From the NCBI RefSeq assembly GCF_000526215.1, contig NZ_JAFQ01000004.1:8246001-8310000 (forward strand): a stretch of DNA of 64,000 bases, in the 5' to 3' direction. The notes beneath the pieces were generated by a model that was not told the origin of the DNA, searched no databases, and was given only the letters and a program-made list of their open reading frames with translations. Of the stretch, positions 18,397 through 26,954 are shown in pieces (within the stretch, counting starts at the first letter, position 1; each line of letters starts with the position of its first letter). The stretch comes from Nocardia sp. BMG51109 (GTDB taxonomy: Bacteria > Actinomycetota > Actinomycetes > Mycobacteriales > Mycobacteriaceae). The translations under genes were made by a program, and so were the position numbers.

Positions 18397-18418
18397 GCTG
18401 TGATGTATATCTCACAGC
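18397..18418. promoter_or_regulatory. CRP/GlxR-like inverted repeat
   Basis: GCTGTGA and TCACAGC form a perfect 7-base inverted repeat separated by the 8 AT-rich bases TGTATATC, about 15 bases upstream of the hypothetical gene start at 18382. The arms match TGTGA/TCACA of CRP-family sites, although the spacer is two bases longer than the usual six. Confidence 0.4.
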
Positions 18419-18791
18419 GATTCGCCGCATCAATTCGCACTCATCTGCCCGCGGAACGGCCCTCGTCCCTCGTCACCGGTGTGTCGGCGCCCCGGCCCGA
18501 TCTGTCACGGTCAGCGGAACGGTGGCTCGTTGAACGTGCGCAGCTTCCGGGAATGCAGGCTGTCGCCCTCCGAGCGCAGCAGTTCCACCGCGCGGATGCC
18601 GATCTACACGGTGACGATCGTGGTGAGCGCGTCGACGAAGGTATCCACCGCGGCCATCGGCCGGACGGGAAGCGGTCCCTCATGATCTCCGGAACGGGCG
18701 GGCAAGTAGCGAGGACGGACTCACACCGCCGCAACGTATTCCGTTGCCACACGGCGTGCACCACATCGTCACGGACCGGCCGCAGACCGTG
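18419..18791. other. Gene-free stretch with a decayed minus-strand frame
   Basis: About 373 bases without an intact gene. On the minus strand, bases 18622 down to 18509 read as about 36 codons ending in NEPPFR and a stop, continuous with an upstream segment (MAAVDTFVDALTTIVTV) but for one in-frame TAG. The phase and codon bias suggest the end of an old gene, but no family is recognised. Confidence 0.3.
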
Positions 18792-20288
18792 CTACGAGGC
18801 GAAACGTACAGCCGCCGAACGATTTCCGGCACGGTGACCCTGCCCGGCCCGGTAGCGGCCGTAGGCCATCGCCTCGACCGTGGTCCGGGCCCGCTGTCCG
18901 TACAGCAGGACGCCGATCGCGACGGCGACCGCGCACAACACCAGTACGACCACCCGCAGGCCGGTGGCGAATCCGTCGTAGAACGCCGCGGCGCCGGTCG
19001 CGGCGGTGACCGGCACCAGGACCGCGGGGCCCAGGACACCACCGAGCCGCCCGGCCGCGACCGTCACCGCCGCGGCCGAACCCGCCCGCTCCGGCTCGAC
19101 CGATCCCACGACCACCGAGGTCTGCGCGTTCCGCGTCCACGCCGCGCCGAATCCCACGACCGTTCCGACGGTCGCGTACAGCCAGGCATCCGCCCGCACG
19201 TCGACGAGCGCACCGAGCAGCACACCGAGCCCGGTGCACAACAGACCCGAGACGAGCACGACCCGCAGCGGCACACCGCGTTCCTGCGCCGACCCGGAGG
19301 CCACCGACCCGATGACCATGCCCAAGGACATCGGGACCGCCAGGATCAGCGCGACGACGGTGTGCTCGGTCGGTTCGCCGCCGAGTAGCCGGGCAACCGG
19401 CAGCGTGTACGCGGCGACGGCCAGATCGCCGGCGACGGCCGCCGAACAACCCGCCGTGAACGGCGTCGCCCGGAACACACGCACCGGGAGCACCGAGTCC
19501 GGCCGGCGACAAGCCCGCCGAATGAGCAGTGCCGCAACGAGAACCACCAGGCACCCCACGGCCGCTACGGCCGCGATCGGCACGGCATCGAGCAGGGACC
19601 GGTCCAGTCGGCCGAACTCGCCCGCCCCGGAGATCACACCGCACAGGACCGCCGCCACCACTCCGGCGGCCGAGACACCGATGCCGTCGAATCGCCGATC
19701 GCGCGCGGCCTCGGTGTCGGGAACCACGACACACCCGATCAGCACCGCCGCCACGGCCAGCACCACGGTCAGCAAATTCCCTACGCGCCAACCGGTTCCG
19801 GTGGCCAAGGCGGCACCGAATACGCCGCCGGCGAGCACCGCCGCCGACTGCACCGCCAGCCACATGCCGACCACGGCCGGTAGCTCCGCGCGGAAGAACA
19901 GGCCCGGCAATACGGCCAGTGCCGTCACCGCGACCGCCGCCACGGCCACACCGGTGACCGCCCGTCCGACCGCGAACATCACCACGCCGTCGGCGACAGC
20001 CGTTGTCAGACAACCGATCGCGACCCCCAGGCCACCGATCACCAGCATCCGCCGCCGCCCGGCGCGGTCGCCGAGAGCGCCCGCCGCCGGCAGGCAGGCC
20101 ACCGTCACCAGGTATCCGATCGCACAGATCCAGCCGGCCGACTCGAACGTCTGCCGAGCCTGCGGCACCGCGGCCACCTGCACCGCCGCGTCGACACCCG
20201 GCAGGCTCGACAACACCGCCACCCCGCACAGCGCGAGCCGCCGCCGGTCCCGCCTCCCCGCCACCCACCGCGGCCATACCTGTCCCAT
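18792..20288 (-). CDS. MFS drug-efflux-type transporter
   Basis: About 498 residues from the ATG at 20288; an upstream start at 20348 would add 20 residues. Around 12 to 14 membrane helices are visible. The loop between helices 2 and 3 carries GALGDRAGRRRML, the MFS signature motif A. The arrangement resembles DHA2 (EmrB/QacA) proton antiporters for hydrophobic compounds. The C-terminus is a short Arg-rich tail. No regulator is next to it. It lies at the left side of a zone with several broken genes. The substrate is unknown. Confidence 0.82.
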   Translation of the reverse strand: MGQVWPRWVAGRRDRRRLALCGVAVLSSLPGVDAAVQVAAVPQARQTFESAGWICAIGYLVTVACLPAAGALGDRAGRRRMLVIGGLGVAIGCLTTAVADGVVMFAVGRAVTGVAVAAVAVTALAVLPGLFFRAELPAVVGMWLAVQSAAVLAGGVFGAALATGTGWRVGNLLTVVLAVAAVLIGCVVVPDTEAARDRRFDGIGVSAAGVVAAVLCGVISGAGEFGRLDRSLLDAVPIAAVAAVGCLVVLVAALLIRRACRRPDSVLPVRVFRATPFTAGCSAAVAGDLAVAAYTLPVARLLGGEPTEHTVVALILAVPMSLGMVIGSVASGSAQERGVPLRVVLVSGLLCTGLGVLLGALVDVRADAWLYATVGTVVGFGAAWTRNAQTSVVVGSVEPERAGSAAAVTVAAGRLGGVLGPAVLVPVTAATGAAAFYDGFATGLRVVVLVLCAVAVAIGVLLYGQRARTTVEAMAYGRYRAGQGHRAGNRSAAVRFAS

Positions 20289-20479
20289 CGGAGTATCGCT
20301 CGCCGTCAACGCCGTCCTTCCCAGCCTCGTCGATCCGGTCGCGGACATCCTGCCCAGCCGCCACCCCGACCCCGGCGAGGCGCGACGGGTTGTTGCGGAT
20401 CGGTAACCAAGCCGACGCCCGGACTCGTCGTCACCATCCTGCCGGCAGCCGTGCGCAAGGCGTCCACACCGCAGCGCCC

Positions 20480-20660
20480 ACTGTCCCCCGCGCCGTGTGG
20501 ACCGGGGCGGTGCCGGTGGCAGGCAGCTTCGCCGCGGTGCCGACCTACTCCACGGGCGTGATGTCCCACTCGACGCAGGAGATCGTCGGCGGTGTACTGA
20601 GCATTCTGGCCGTCGGCCTCGTCACCGCCATGATCTTCTGAATGCGGCGCACCGCGCCGC
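20480..20660 (+). pseudogene. FTR1-family iron permease (EfeU) remnant
   Basis: Bases 20480-20641 translate to VWTGAVPVAGSF, then HSTQEIVGGVLSILAVG and LVTAMIF, a close match in order and spacing to an internal part of FTR1/EfeU ferrous iron permeases (one or two helices near the N-terminus). A TGA replaces the Trp of the usual FWMRR motif, and the frame continues as MRRTA before similarity stops at about 20655. The start and the remaining five or so helices are missing. The identification rests on my recognition of the family pattern. Confidence 0.6.
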
Positions 20661-20777
20661 CTCACCGCCGAACCCCTAACCGACTACGTCCACCCCTTCG
20701 GCGGCGGCTATTTCTTCGTCCTCCCCGGCCTCACAGACACCGACGACTGGTACGCCCGTCCACTACCGACACCCTGA
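20655..20777 (+). pseudogene. DyP-type peroxidase (EfeB) C-terminal remnant
   Basis: In a different frame from the EfeU remnant, this segment reads RRLTAEPLTDYV, then HPFGGGYFFVLPG, LTDTDDW and a stop. The GGGYFFxLPG block followed by D-D-W is characteristic of the very C-terminus of EfeB/DyP heme peroxidases, the third member of the efeUOB iron-uptake operon. The junction with the EfeU remnant lies within about 15 bases, as expected from one deletion removing most of efeU, efeO and most of efeB. Confidence 0.55.
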
Positions 20778-21104
20778 CTCGAAACCGCCTCCAGCCATGG
20801 ACCGGCGGAAACGGTCCAATCCCGACGTTGCAACCGCAACGATCGGAGCCGCGATCTCATCGGCGGTGCCGCAGCACACGGCACTATCGTTGCCATAGCA
20901 CCGACAACGGATTGCGGCTTCACCCTGAGCTGGGCATTTTCACACAGAGCACGACTTAACGTTGCTATGACGGTGATAAGGAACAACCGGCGCCCAGTAC
21001 CTCCTCAGGGCCTAACAGATGCTGGTTCAAACGGTCGCCCTCTCGTTGACGCGCCCTGGGAAGCGCTGCTTACCAACGCAACGGTGACTGCGCTGAGGGG
21101 GTCG
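20778..21104. other. Gene-free stretch
   Basis: About 327 bases between gene remnants. Its GC content is lower than the flanks, and short open frames here have poor codon bias and no ribosome site. I see no recognisable gene. Confidence 0.4.
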
Positions 21105-21335
21105 GTGTCTGGAGAAGGTTCGCCGCGTATCACCTTGCCGCGTCGAGGACTTCGGATAGCGGCCAGCGATTATTGAACGGTACCAACATATCTCGCCGCT
21201 TGTCGTTCGGAATATGCAGGGACACAGCCGAAGTCACCGACAGGATTCGTAGACGAGTTTGCGGATCTCAGGAGCCAGGCCGACGGTGGACACATTCCGC
21301 TGCGAAATACCGAACCATCCGGCGCAGGCGACGTA
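21105..21335 (-). pseudogene. Degenerate rlmN fragment (copy 2)
   Basis: Read on the minus strand from about 21335, the DNA gives [18 protein letters not shown], then after a frameshift [24 protein letters not shown] and LSEVLDAAR followed by TGA. These match in order the central part of RlmN, the 23S rRNA A2503 methyltransferase (compare the better-preserved fragment at 22923-23495). It has at least one frameshift, one stop and several deletions and is clearly dead. Confidence 0.75.
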
Positions 21336-21402
21336 CTTTGGATCGAGGCACCATCGAGCGCCCACACGTCGTCGCCGATCCACGGATTTGGGCTAGGGTG
21401 AG

Positions 21403-21418
21403 TCGATCGTCGACGATC
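21403..21418. promoter_or_regulatory. 14-base palindrome upstream of the secreted hydrolase
   Basis: GATCGTCGACGATC, a perfect palindrome at 21405-21418, lies about 26 bases before the TTG start at 21444, in promoter position. It could be an operator; chance is also possible in this GC-rich context. Confidence 0.25.
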
Positions 21419-21443
21419 ATTGTCGAGACCAGGGGGAATTATC

Positions 21444-22661
21444 TTGTTCGGCAGAGTATTGCGGTGTCTGTCGGTGGTGCTGCTGGCGTTGGCCGCGGTC
21501 GATGTCGTTGCCCGAGCCGAGCCGGTGCCGCCGCAACCGGCGTCGGTGGTCGTGACTCTGCCGGAGCCGACCGGTGCCGATGCGGTCGGCGTGGCGGATC
21601 TGCATCTGGTCGATCCGGCCCGCCCCGATCCGTATATCCCTGCTCGTGCACGCGAATTGATGATCAGCATCTGGTACCCCGCCACCGACGTCGCGGAAGT
21701 GCAGGTGCGGCCATGGCTCGCTCCCGACATTGCTCGAATGTATGTCCAGGGCCTCATCCCCTACGGTATTTCGCCGGCGGCTCCCGCGACGCTGGCACCC
21801 GGTCACGGCCATGTCGATGCGCCCGCGGACGTGGCCGGGGGCGCTCGCCCGGTGGTGTTGTTCTCGCCCGGTCTGGGCATGCCACGTGAGCTGAGCAGCG
21901 CACAAGCCGAAGACCTTGCCAGCCACGGTTTCGTCGTGGTCGCCCTCAGCCACACGTACGAGTCTTTCGCGACCCAATTCCCCGGCGGGCGGATCGAGAA
22001 GAGTGTCCTGTCGCCGACAGCCGACCGCGCGGAGGCCACGGCTCAGGTCGCTGCCGCGTTATCGATCCGGGTTGCCGACACACGGTTTGCGCTCGATCGG
22101 CTTGCCGATATCGCCGCAGGCGCCGAACCGGATGCCGACGGTCATCCCCTACCGCAGAACCTCGCCCGAATACTCGACGTGTCGAAGGTAGCGATGTTCG
22201 GGCATTCCCTGGGCGGCGCCACCGCGGCCCAGTCGATGCACGACGACCCGAGGATCTTGGCGGGCGCGAATCTGGATGGCGACCTGTGGGGTTCGGTGGT
22301 CACCGACGGGCTGAACCGGCCGTTCATGCTCGTGGGCGCTGGAAACCGCGGCCGTGACAACATCCCGAGTTGGCAGCAGTTCCGAGCCGGCGATCACGGA
22401 CCGAAACTGGATTTCCGGTTGAACGGTGCGCAGCACCTTGCGTTCTGCGACAACCAGCTGATCGTGCCCGCGCTCGCCACCGCGGCCGGCGCCCCCTCCG
22501 CGGTTGCCTCCCGGCTGGTCGGCACCATCGATCCGCGCGATTCACTCGAGCTGCAGCGCGGCTACCTGCGCACCTTCTTCGACACGACACTCGGTAGATA
22601 CGACAATCTCGTCCAAGCTCCGGCCACCTTGCTGCACCCGGAAATGGTCCCGGTTCCCTAG
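21444..22661 (+). CDS. Secreted alpha/beta hydrolase (PAF-acetylhydrolase/lipase-like)
   Basis: About 405 residues from the TTG at 21444, preceded by AGGGGGA at a 6-base spacing; another TTG at 21420 lies before this ribosome site. The protein starts with a signal peptide (FGRVLRCLSVVLLALAAVD) and a likely Ala-x-Ala cleavage site. The mature part has LMISIWYPATD, the oxyanion strand RPVVLFSPGLGMP, the nucleophile elbow GHSLGG and a late His in AQHLAFCDN, the plan of the platelet-activating-factor acetylhydrolase family. It probably cleaves short or oxidised acyl esters outside the cell. It is flanked on both sides by rlmN fragments. Confidence 0.85.
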   Translation: MFGRVLRCLSVVLLALAAVDVVARAEPVPPQPASVVVTLPEPTGADAVGVADLHLVDPARPDPYIPARARELMISIWYPATDVAEVQVRPWLAPDIARMYVQGLIPYGISPAAPATLAPGHGHVDAPADVAGGARPVVLFSPGLGMPRELSSAQAEDLASHGFVVVALSHTYESFATQFPGGRIEKSVLSPTADRAEATAQVAAALSIRVADTRFALDRLADIAAGAEPDADGHPLPQNLARILDVSKVAMFGHSLGGATAAQSMHDDPRILAGANLDGDLWGSVVTDGLNRPFMLVGAGNRGRDNIPSWQQFRAGDHGPKLDFRLNGAQHLAFCDNQLIVPALATAAGAPSAVASRLVGTIDPRDSLELQRGYLRTFFDTTLGRYDNLVQAPATLLHPEMVPVP

Positions 22662-22922
22662 GTTCTCAATCGAACGCGTCAGTGTGGTGATGGCAGCGTC
22701 CGAGCTGAACCGCTCGCCGACCGAACTTGCCGCGAAGGCACAAGAACGCCTGCTCACAGTCGCCGACTGGAATCCGGCGCGGGTTCTGTCTGCTCATGCC
22801 GCAAATCGCGCGTTCCGACCCCGAGCGAACTTCGACCGGCGGTCGACACCAAGTGGCCACCGCCCGGCCGCGCAACCGCATCAGCGACACCGCACGCACA
22901 CACACCGACACCAGCCGAACAC

Positions 22923-23495
22923 CTACCCCTCGGCAGCCAGCTGCCCACACGCCGCCACAATCTCCTGACCACGCGTATCGCGCACCGTACACGGAACCCC
23001 CTGCGCCACCACCCGCCGAACGAACTCCCACTCAACAGGTTTCGGGCTGGCACCCCACTTACTACCCGGAGTGGGATTGAGCGGAATCAGATTCACATGC
23101 ACACGCGAACCGAGAACCTTGTGCAGCTTCGAACCCAACATATCCGCACGCCACGGATGATCATCGATATCACGAACGAGCGCATACTCGATCGACACCC
23201 GGCGCCCGGTCCTATCGGCGTAATACCTTGCCGCATCAAGAACCTCGTCCACCGACCACCGATTGTTCACCGGCACCAACGTATCCCGCAACTCACCATC
23301 CGGAGTACGCAGCGACACAGCCAAAGTCACCGACAAACCCTCATCGGCCAACTTGCGGACCGCAGGAGCCACGCCAACAGTGGACACCACCACATTCCGC
23401 TGCGAAACACCCAAACCATCCGGCGCAGACGACGTAATACGACGAACCGCCGCAACCACCCGCTTGTAATTGGCCAGCGGCTCACCGATCACCAC
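22923..23495 (-). pseudogene. rlmN: Truncated rlmN, C-terminal half only
   Basis: A 190-codon open frame that starts abruptly at [12 protein letters not shown], which is mid-protein in RlmN (normally about 365 residues, preceded by a VFMGM segment). It then follows the family to the end: [33 protein letters not shown] and [18 protein letters not shown] with the mono-methylated Cys. The missing N-terminal half contains the radical-SAM CxxxCxxC cluster site, so this cannot be a working methyltransferase. Upstream on the minus strand a stop lies five codons before the break. In mycobacteria rlmN lies on the far side of this same block. Confidence 0.88.
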
Positions 23496-23589
23496 CCTTT
23501 ACAACATGCTGACCACGACCGGCGGATACAGTCACGGCCCGGGCCGCTTGCCGCCTGGTTTGTGCACTAACCCCAACTACCGGCCATAG

Positions 23590-23938
23590 TCGAGCAGAGT
23601 GAGCGCTATGCCGCTGCGCGTGCGATCCGAACCAGCCGCAGCTGGATGTCAAGCATGACCGTGACGTCAGATTTGACAGAGACCGGCACCAGCCCCGCCA
23701 CCTCCGCGCCGTCCTCGTCGGCGGCCGACCCCAGAGCATCGACACCATCTTCGCCCGCGTCGCCGAGCGCGGCGAGGTCCGGCCGGAGGGAATAACATGG
23801 CGCATGAAAACGCTGCCGTTCGATCTGCTGCGCCAGGAATTCATGATGACCTTCAGCCCGGTCCCAGATCGGGTGCTGGAGGAAATCGTGAATACATTGT
23901 TCCTGCCGCTGGTACAGCCTCGCGGCGAGGAGCGATGA
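23590..23938 (+). pseudogene. TetR-family regulator C-terminal remnant
   Basis: From about 23640 to the TGA at 23938 the plus strand reads as the end of a TetR ligand-binding domain: DTIFARVAERGEVRP, then MKTLPFDLLRQEFM, FSPVPDRVLEEIV and FLPLVQPRGEER. This is the typical last helix pair of TetR proteins with a TetR_C_16-like C-domain. No HTH or start is found upstream, where the DNA runs into the rlmN break. It lies 276 bases ahead of the MFS gene at 24215, the usual place for a cognate repressor. Confidence 0.7.
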
Positions 23939-24214
23939 AAGAAATTCACCCCGGCGAGACATGCCTGTCGGCAATGCCGTAGGAATGGTTCGAACGGCAG
24001 GATGAGTCGCATCCGGATAAGCGGCGGAAAGCTTTTCTTCGAAATCGAATGACGACGGGTCGGCGAGTGACTCCCCCCTGCGAATCCCCGTCCGCCACAA
24101 GGACCCTCGGCACCGCGCAGCGAGGTGATGCCGCCCTCCGCCGTCGGGCCACCGAATGTCGGCCGCCGATCATGATGGTATCGTCGGAACCTGATTCCGA
24201 GGGGGTGATCGGCC

Positions 24215-25642
24215 ATGACCGACACAGTTCGGTCGAACCGGGTCGCTTTGCTCACGGTGACCTGCGTGGGGCAGTTCATGGCGCTGCTCGACGGCACCAT
24301 AGTGGGCGCTGCGCTACCGAATATTCAGCAGAAACTGGACACGACGCTGACCGGTCTGCAATGGATTGTGAACGCCTACGTCATGCTGGCCGCGATGCTG
24401 CTGCTGACCGGCGGCGTCTTCGCGGACCGATTCGGGCGCAGACGCGTATTTCTGCTGGGCGTCGGCATTTTCACCGCGGCATCGCTGCTGTGCGCGCTCG
24501 CTCCGTCGCTGGAATGGCTGATCGTCGGCCGCGCATTGCAGGGCATCGGCGGCGCGACCCTGAGCCCCGCCTCCCTGGCGCTGCTGGCCTCGGCCTATCC
24601 CGTTGCGCAGGAACGCATCCGGGCGATCGGCCTGTGGGCCGGCTTCAGCGGGATCGGGCTCGCGGCCGGTCCCGTCGTCGGCGGCGTCCTCGTCGATCTC
24701 TCCGATTGGCGCGCCATCTTCCTGGTCAATGTCCCGATCGGGGTGGTGCTGCTGCTGGTGGGTGCGCGCATCCTGACCGAATCGCGCAATCCGTCGGTGG
24801 CGCCCTTCGACGTTCCGGGACAGTTGCTGTCGGTCCTCGGCGTCGGCGCGCTGACCTTCGGGCTCATCGAGGGCGCCGACCTGGGCTGGGCGTCGCCGAT
24901 CATCCTCGGCAGCTTCGCCGCCGCCGTCGTCCTGCTCGGCGGCTTCCTCGCCACCGAGGCGCGCAGCGAGGCACCGATGGTGCCGCTGCGCATGTTCAGG
25001 CACCGGCTGTTCTCGGTGTCGAACACCGCGATGGTGGTCGTCGGTTTCGGCCTGATGGGATCCGGCTTCTTCTTCTCCCAGTTCTTCGTGTTCGTGCAGG
25101 GCACCTCGGTGCTGCGGGCCGGCATCGAGAACCTGCCGTGCACGATCGCGATGGTGATCGTGAGCCCGTTCGCCGCGCGGATCGCGGCCCGGTTCGGCTT
25201 CCGGACCGTGGTCACCGTGGGGCTGGCGCTGGCCGGGGCCGGGCTGCTGGCCTGGGGCGCGGTGCACCACGACACCGCCTACACCGACATGTGGTGGCGC
25301 CTGCTGATCATCGGAATCGGCTTCGGCCTCACCATGTCCCCGCTGACGGGCGCCGCGATCTCCTCGGTCACTCCGCACGAGGGCGGGCTGGCCTCCGGCA
25401 TCAGCAACACGACCCGCCAGATCGGCGCGGTCCTGGGCGTGGCGGTGCTGGGCGCCGTTGTACGCATCCGGCAGGACCACGGGGCGACGCTCGAAACCGG
25501 CCTGCAGACCGCCTTCGTGGCCGCCGGCCTGGTCACCGTGCTCAGCGCGGTGTTCACCGCGCTGCTGCTCAGGCCCCGGTCCACGGCGGCCGCGCGGGAA
25601 TCACGGCCGGCCGAATCGGCCCCCGCGCAGACCGGCACCTGA
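24215..25642 (+). CDS. EmrB/QacA-family (DHA2) MFS transporter, 14 helices
   Basis: A 475-residue membrane protein; the ATG at 24215 follows GAGGGGG. The first helix contains FMALLDGTIVGAALPNIQ, the motif D1 of 14-helix drug antiporters, and motif A appears as GGVFADRFGRRRV. Helix 5 shows the antiporter motif C region (GLWAGFSGIGLAAGPVVGG). It probably exports a hydrophobic compound in exchange for protons. It is next to a P450 gene and faces the biosynthetic cluster, so it may export the cluster product or give self-protection. The TetR-like regulator expected upstream is only a remnant, so expression may be unregulated. Confidence 0.9.
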   Translation: MTDTVRSNRVALLTVTCVGQFMALLDGTIVGAALPNIQQKLDTTLTGLQWIVNAYVMLAAMLLLTGGVFADRFGRRRVFLLGVGIFTAASLLCALAPSLEWLIVGRALQGIGGATLSPASLALLASAYPVAQERIRAIGLWAGFSGIGLAAGPVVGGVLVDLSDWRAIFLVNVPIGVVLLLVGARILTESRNPSVAPFDVPGQLLSVLGVGALTFGLIEGADLGWASPIILGSFAAAVVLLGGFLATEARSEAPMVPLRMFRHRLFSVSNTAMVVVGFGLMGSGFFFSQFFVFVQGTSVLRAGIENLPCTIAMVIVSPFAARIAARFGFRTVVTVGLALAGAGLLAWGAVHHDTAYTDMWWRLLIIGIGFGLTMSPLTGAAISSVTPHEGGLASGISNTTRQIGAVLGVAVLGAVVRIRQDHGATLETGLQTAFVAAGLVTVLSAVFTALLLRPRSTAAARESRPAESAPAQTGT

Positions 25643-25732
25643 GCAACCGGTCACGCCCGGCTCCGAGTTGCGGCCGGTGCCCTCGGACACCGCGCCCGGC
25701 TTGATCCGCAGACCGTCCGACGAGGAGTGCAC

Positions 25733-26935
25733 GTGAGTACCGAACGCGCAGTACGCGATTACCCCTTCGGCGTCTTCACCCGCCTGGACATGGACCCGCT
25801 GTACCGGACGCTCCAGCACGAGGAACCCGTGTCGCGCGTGCGATTGCGCCACGGCGGCGAGGGCTGGCTCGTCACCCGCTACACCGACGTCAGACAGGTG
25901 CTCGCCGATCAGCGCTTCAGCCGGGCCGCCACCGTGGGACGTGAGGACGTGGCGCGCGTGCGCCCGCAACCATCGCCGCCGGACGCGATCCTCAGCATGG
26001 ATCCGCCGGAGCACACCCGGCTGCGCCGACTGGTCGCCAAGGCCTTCACCGCCAACCGGGTGCAACACCTGCTCCCCCGCCTGTGGAAGATCGTCGGCGA
26101 ACAGCTCGACGAGATCGAGAAGTCCGGTCCCCCGGCCGATCTCGTGGCGGCCGTGGCCCTGCCGCTCCCGGTCGTCGTGATCTGCGAGATGCTCGGCGTC
26201 CCGCCCGAGGATCAACACCGGTTCCGCGACTTCTCCGACAGCCAGATGTCCACCACCGCGTACACGATGGACCAGATCGCCGCCGCGCACGCGGAATTGC
26301 GGAACTACCTGACCGAGCTGGCGGCCCGGCGCCGCGCGCACCCCACCGACGACCTGATGGGCGCGCTGGTCGCCGCCCGCGACGACGACGATCGCCTCAG
26401 CGAGGCCGAACTCGTGAATCTGGGCATCGGCCTGCTGGTCGCCGGGCACGACACCACGGCCAACCAGATCGCCAACTTCACCTATCTCCTGCTCGAGCGC
26501 CCGGAACGCTGGGAATCCCTGGCGGCGCAACCGGATTCGCTCCCCGCCGCGATCGAGGAGCTGCTGCGCTACACCCAGCTCAGCGCGGGCGCGATCGGCC
26601 CCCGGGTGGCGCTGGAGGACGTGGCGCTCGGCGGCGTGACCATCCGCGCCGGCGACGCGGTCCTGGTCCACCCCTATGTCGCCAACCGCGACGAGACCGC
26701 CTTCGACGACCCCGACACCCTGGACCTGACCCGGGGGCACAACGCGCACCTGGCCTTCGGCCACGGCGCCCACCACTGCCTCGGCGCCCAGCTCGCCCGG
26801 CTCGAGCTCCGCGTCGCGATCGGCGCACTGCTGCACCGCTTTCCGCGCCTGCGGCTCGCGATTCCGGCCGACGAGGTGCGCTGGAAATCCGGCCTGGCGC
26901 TGCGCGGCCCGGAGGCTCTGCCCGTGCGCTGGTGA
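25733..26935 (+). CDS. Cytochrome P450 (CYP107-like bacterial class)
   Basis: About 400 residues from the GTG at 25733 after GAGGAG. Class I bacterial P450 features: the I-helix AGHDTT (Asp where Glu is more common), the K-helix EELLRY, and the heme-binding loop FGHGAHHCLG with the Cys ligand. The closest pattern is the CYP105/CYP107 group that hydroxylates secondary metabolites. A separate ferredoxin and reductase would be needed; none is adjacent. It is on the plus strand, converging with the first minus-strand gene of the cluster at 26955, and may form an operon with the MFS gene 90 bases upstream. Confidence 0.92.
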   Translation: MSTERAVRDYPFGVFTRLDMDPLYRTLQHEEPVSRVRLRHGGEGWLVTRYTDVRQVLADQRFSRAATVGREDVARVRPQPSPPDAILSMDPPEHTRLRRLVAKAFTANRVQHLLPRLWKIVGEQLDEIEKSGPPADLVAAVALPLPVVVICEMLGVPPEDQHRFRDFSDSQMSTTAYTMDQIAAAHAELRNYLTELAARRRAHPTDDLMGALVAARDDDDRLSEAELVNLGIGLLVAGHDTTANQIANFTYLLLERPERWESLAAQPDSLPAAIEELLRYTQLSAGAIGPRVALEDVALGGVTIRAGDAVLVHPYVANRDETAFDDPDTLDLTRGHNAHLAFGHGAHHCLGAQLARLELRVAIGALLHRFPRLRLAIPADEVRWKSGLALRGPEALPVRW

Positions 26936-26954
26936 GGGTTCCGGGCCGTCCCGC

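Noticed and set aside
18509..18622. Small gene ending in NEPPFR
   Set aside because: It is interrupted by a TAG, has no recognised family and no start signal; described only as decayed sequence.
14207..20406. Long plus-strand open frames opposite dxr, rip1 and the MFS gene
   Set aside because: High GC content opens antisense frames; these show no family pattern, and the minus-strand genes are well supported.
22923..23495. Functional short RlmN
   Set aside because: It lacks the whole N-terminal half with the radical-SAM cysteines.
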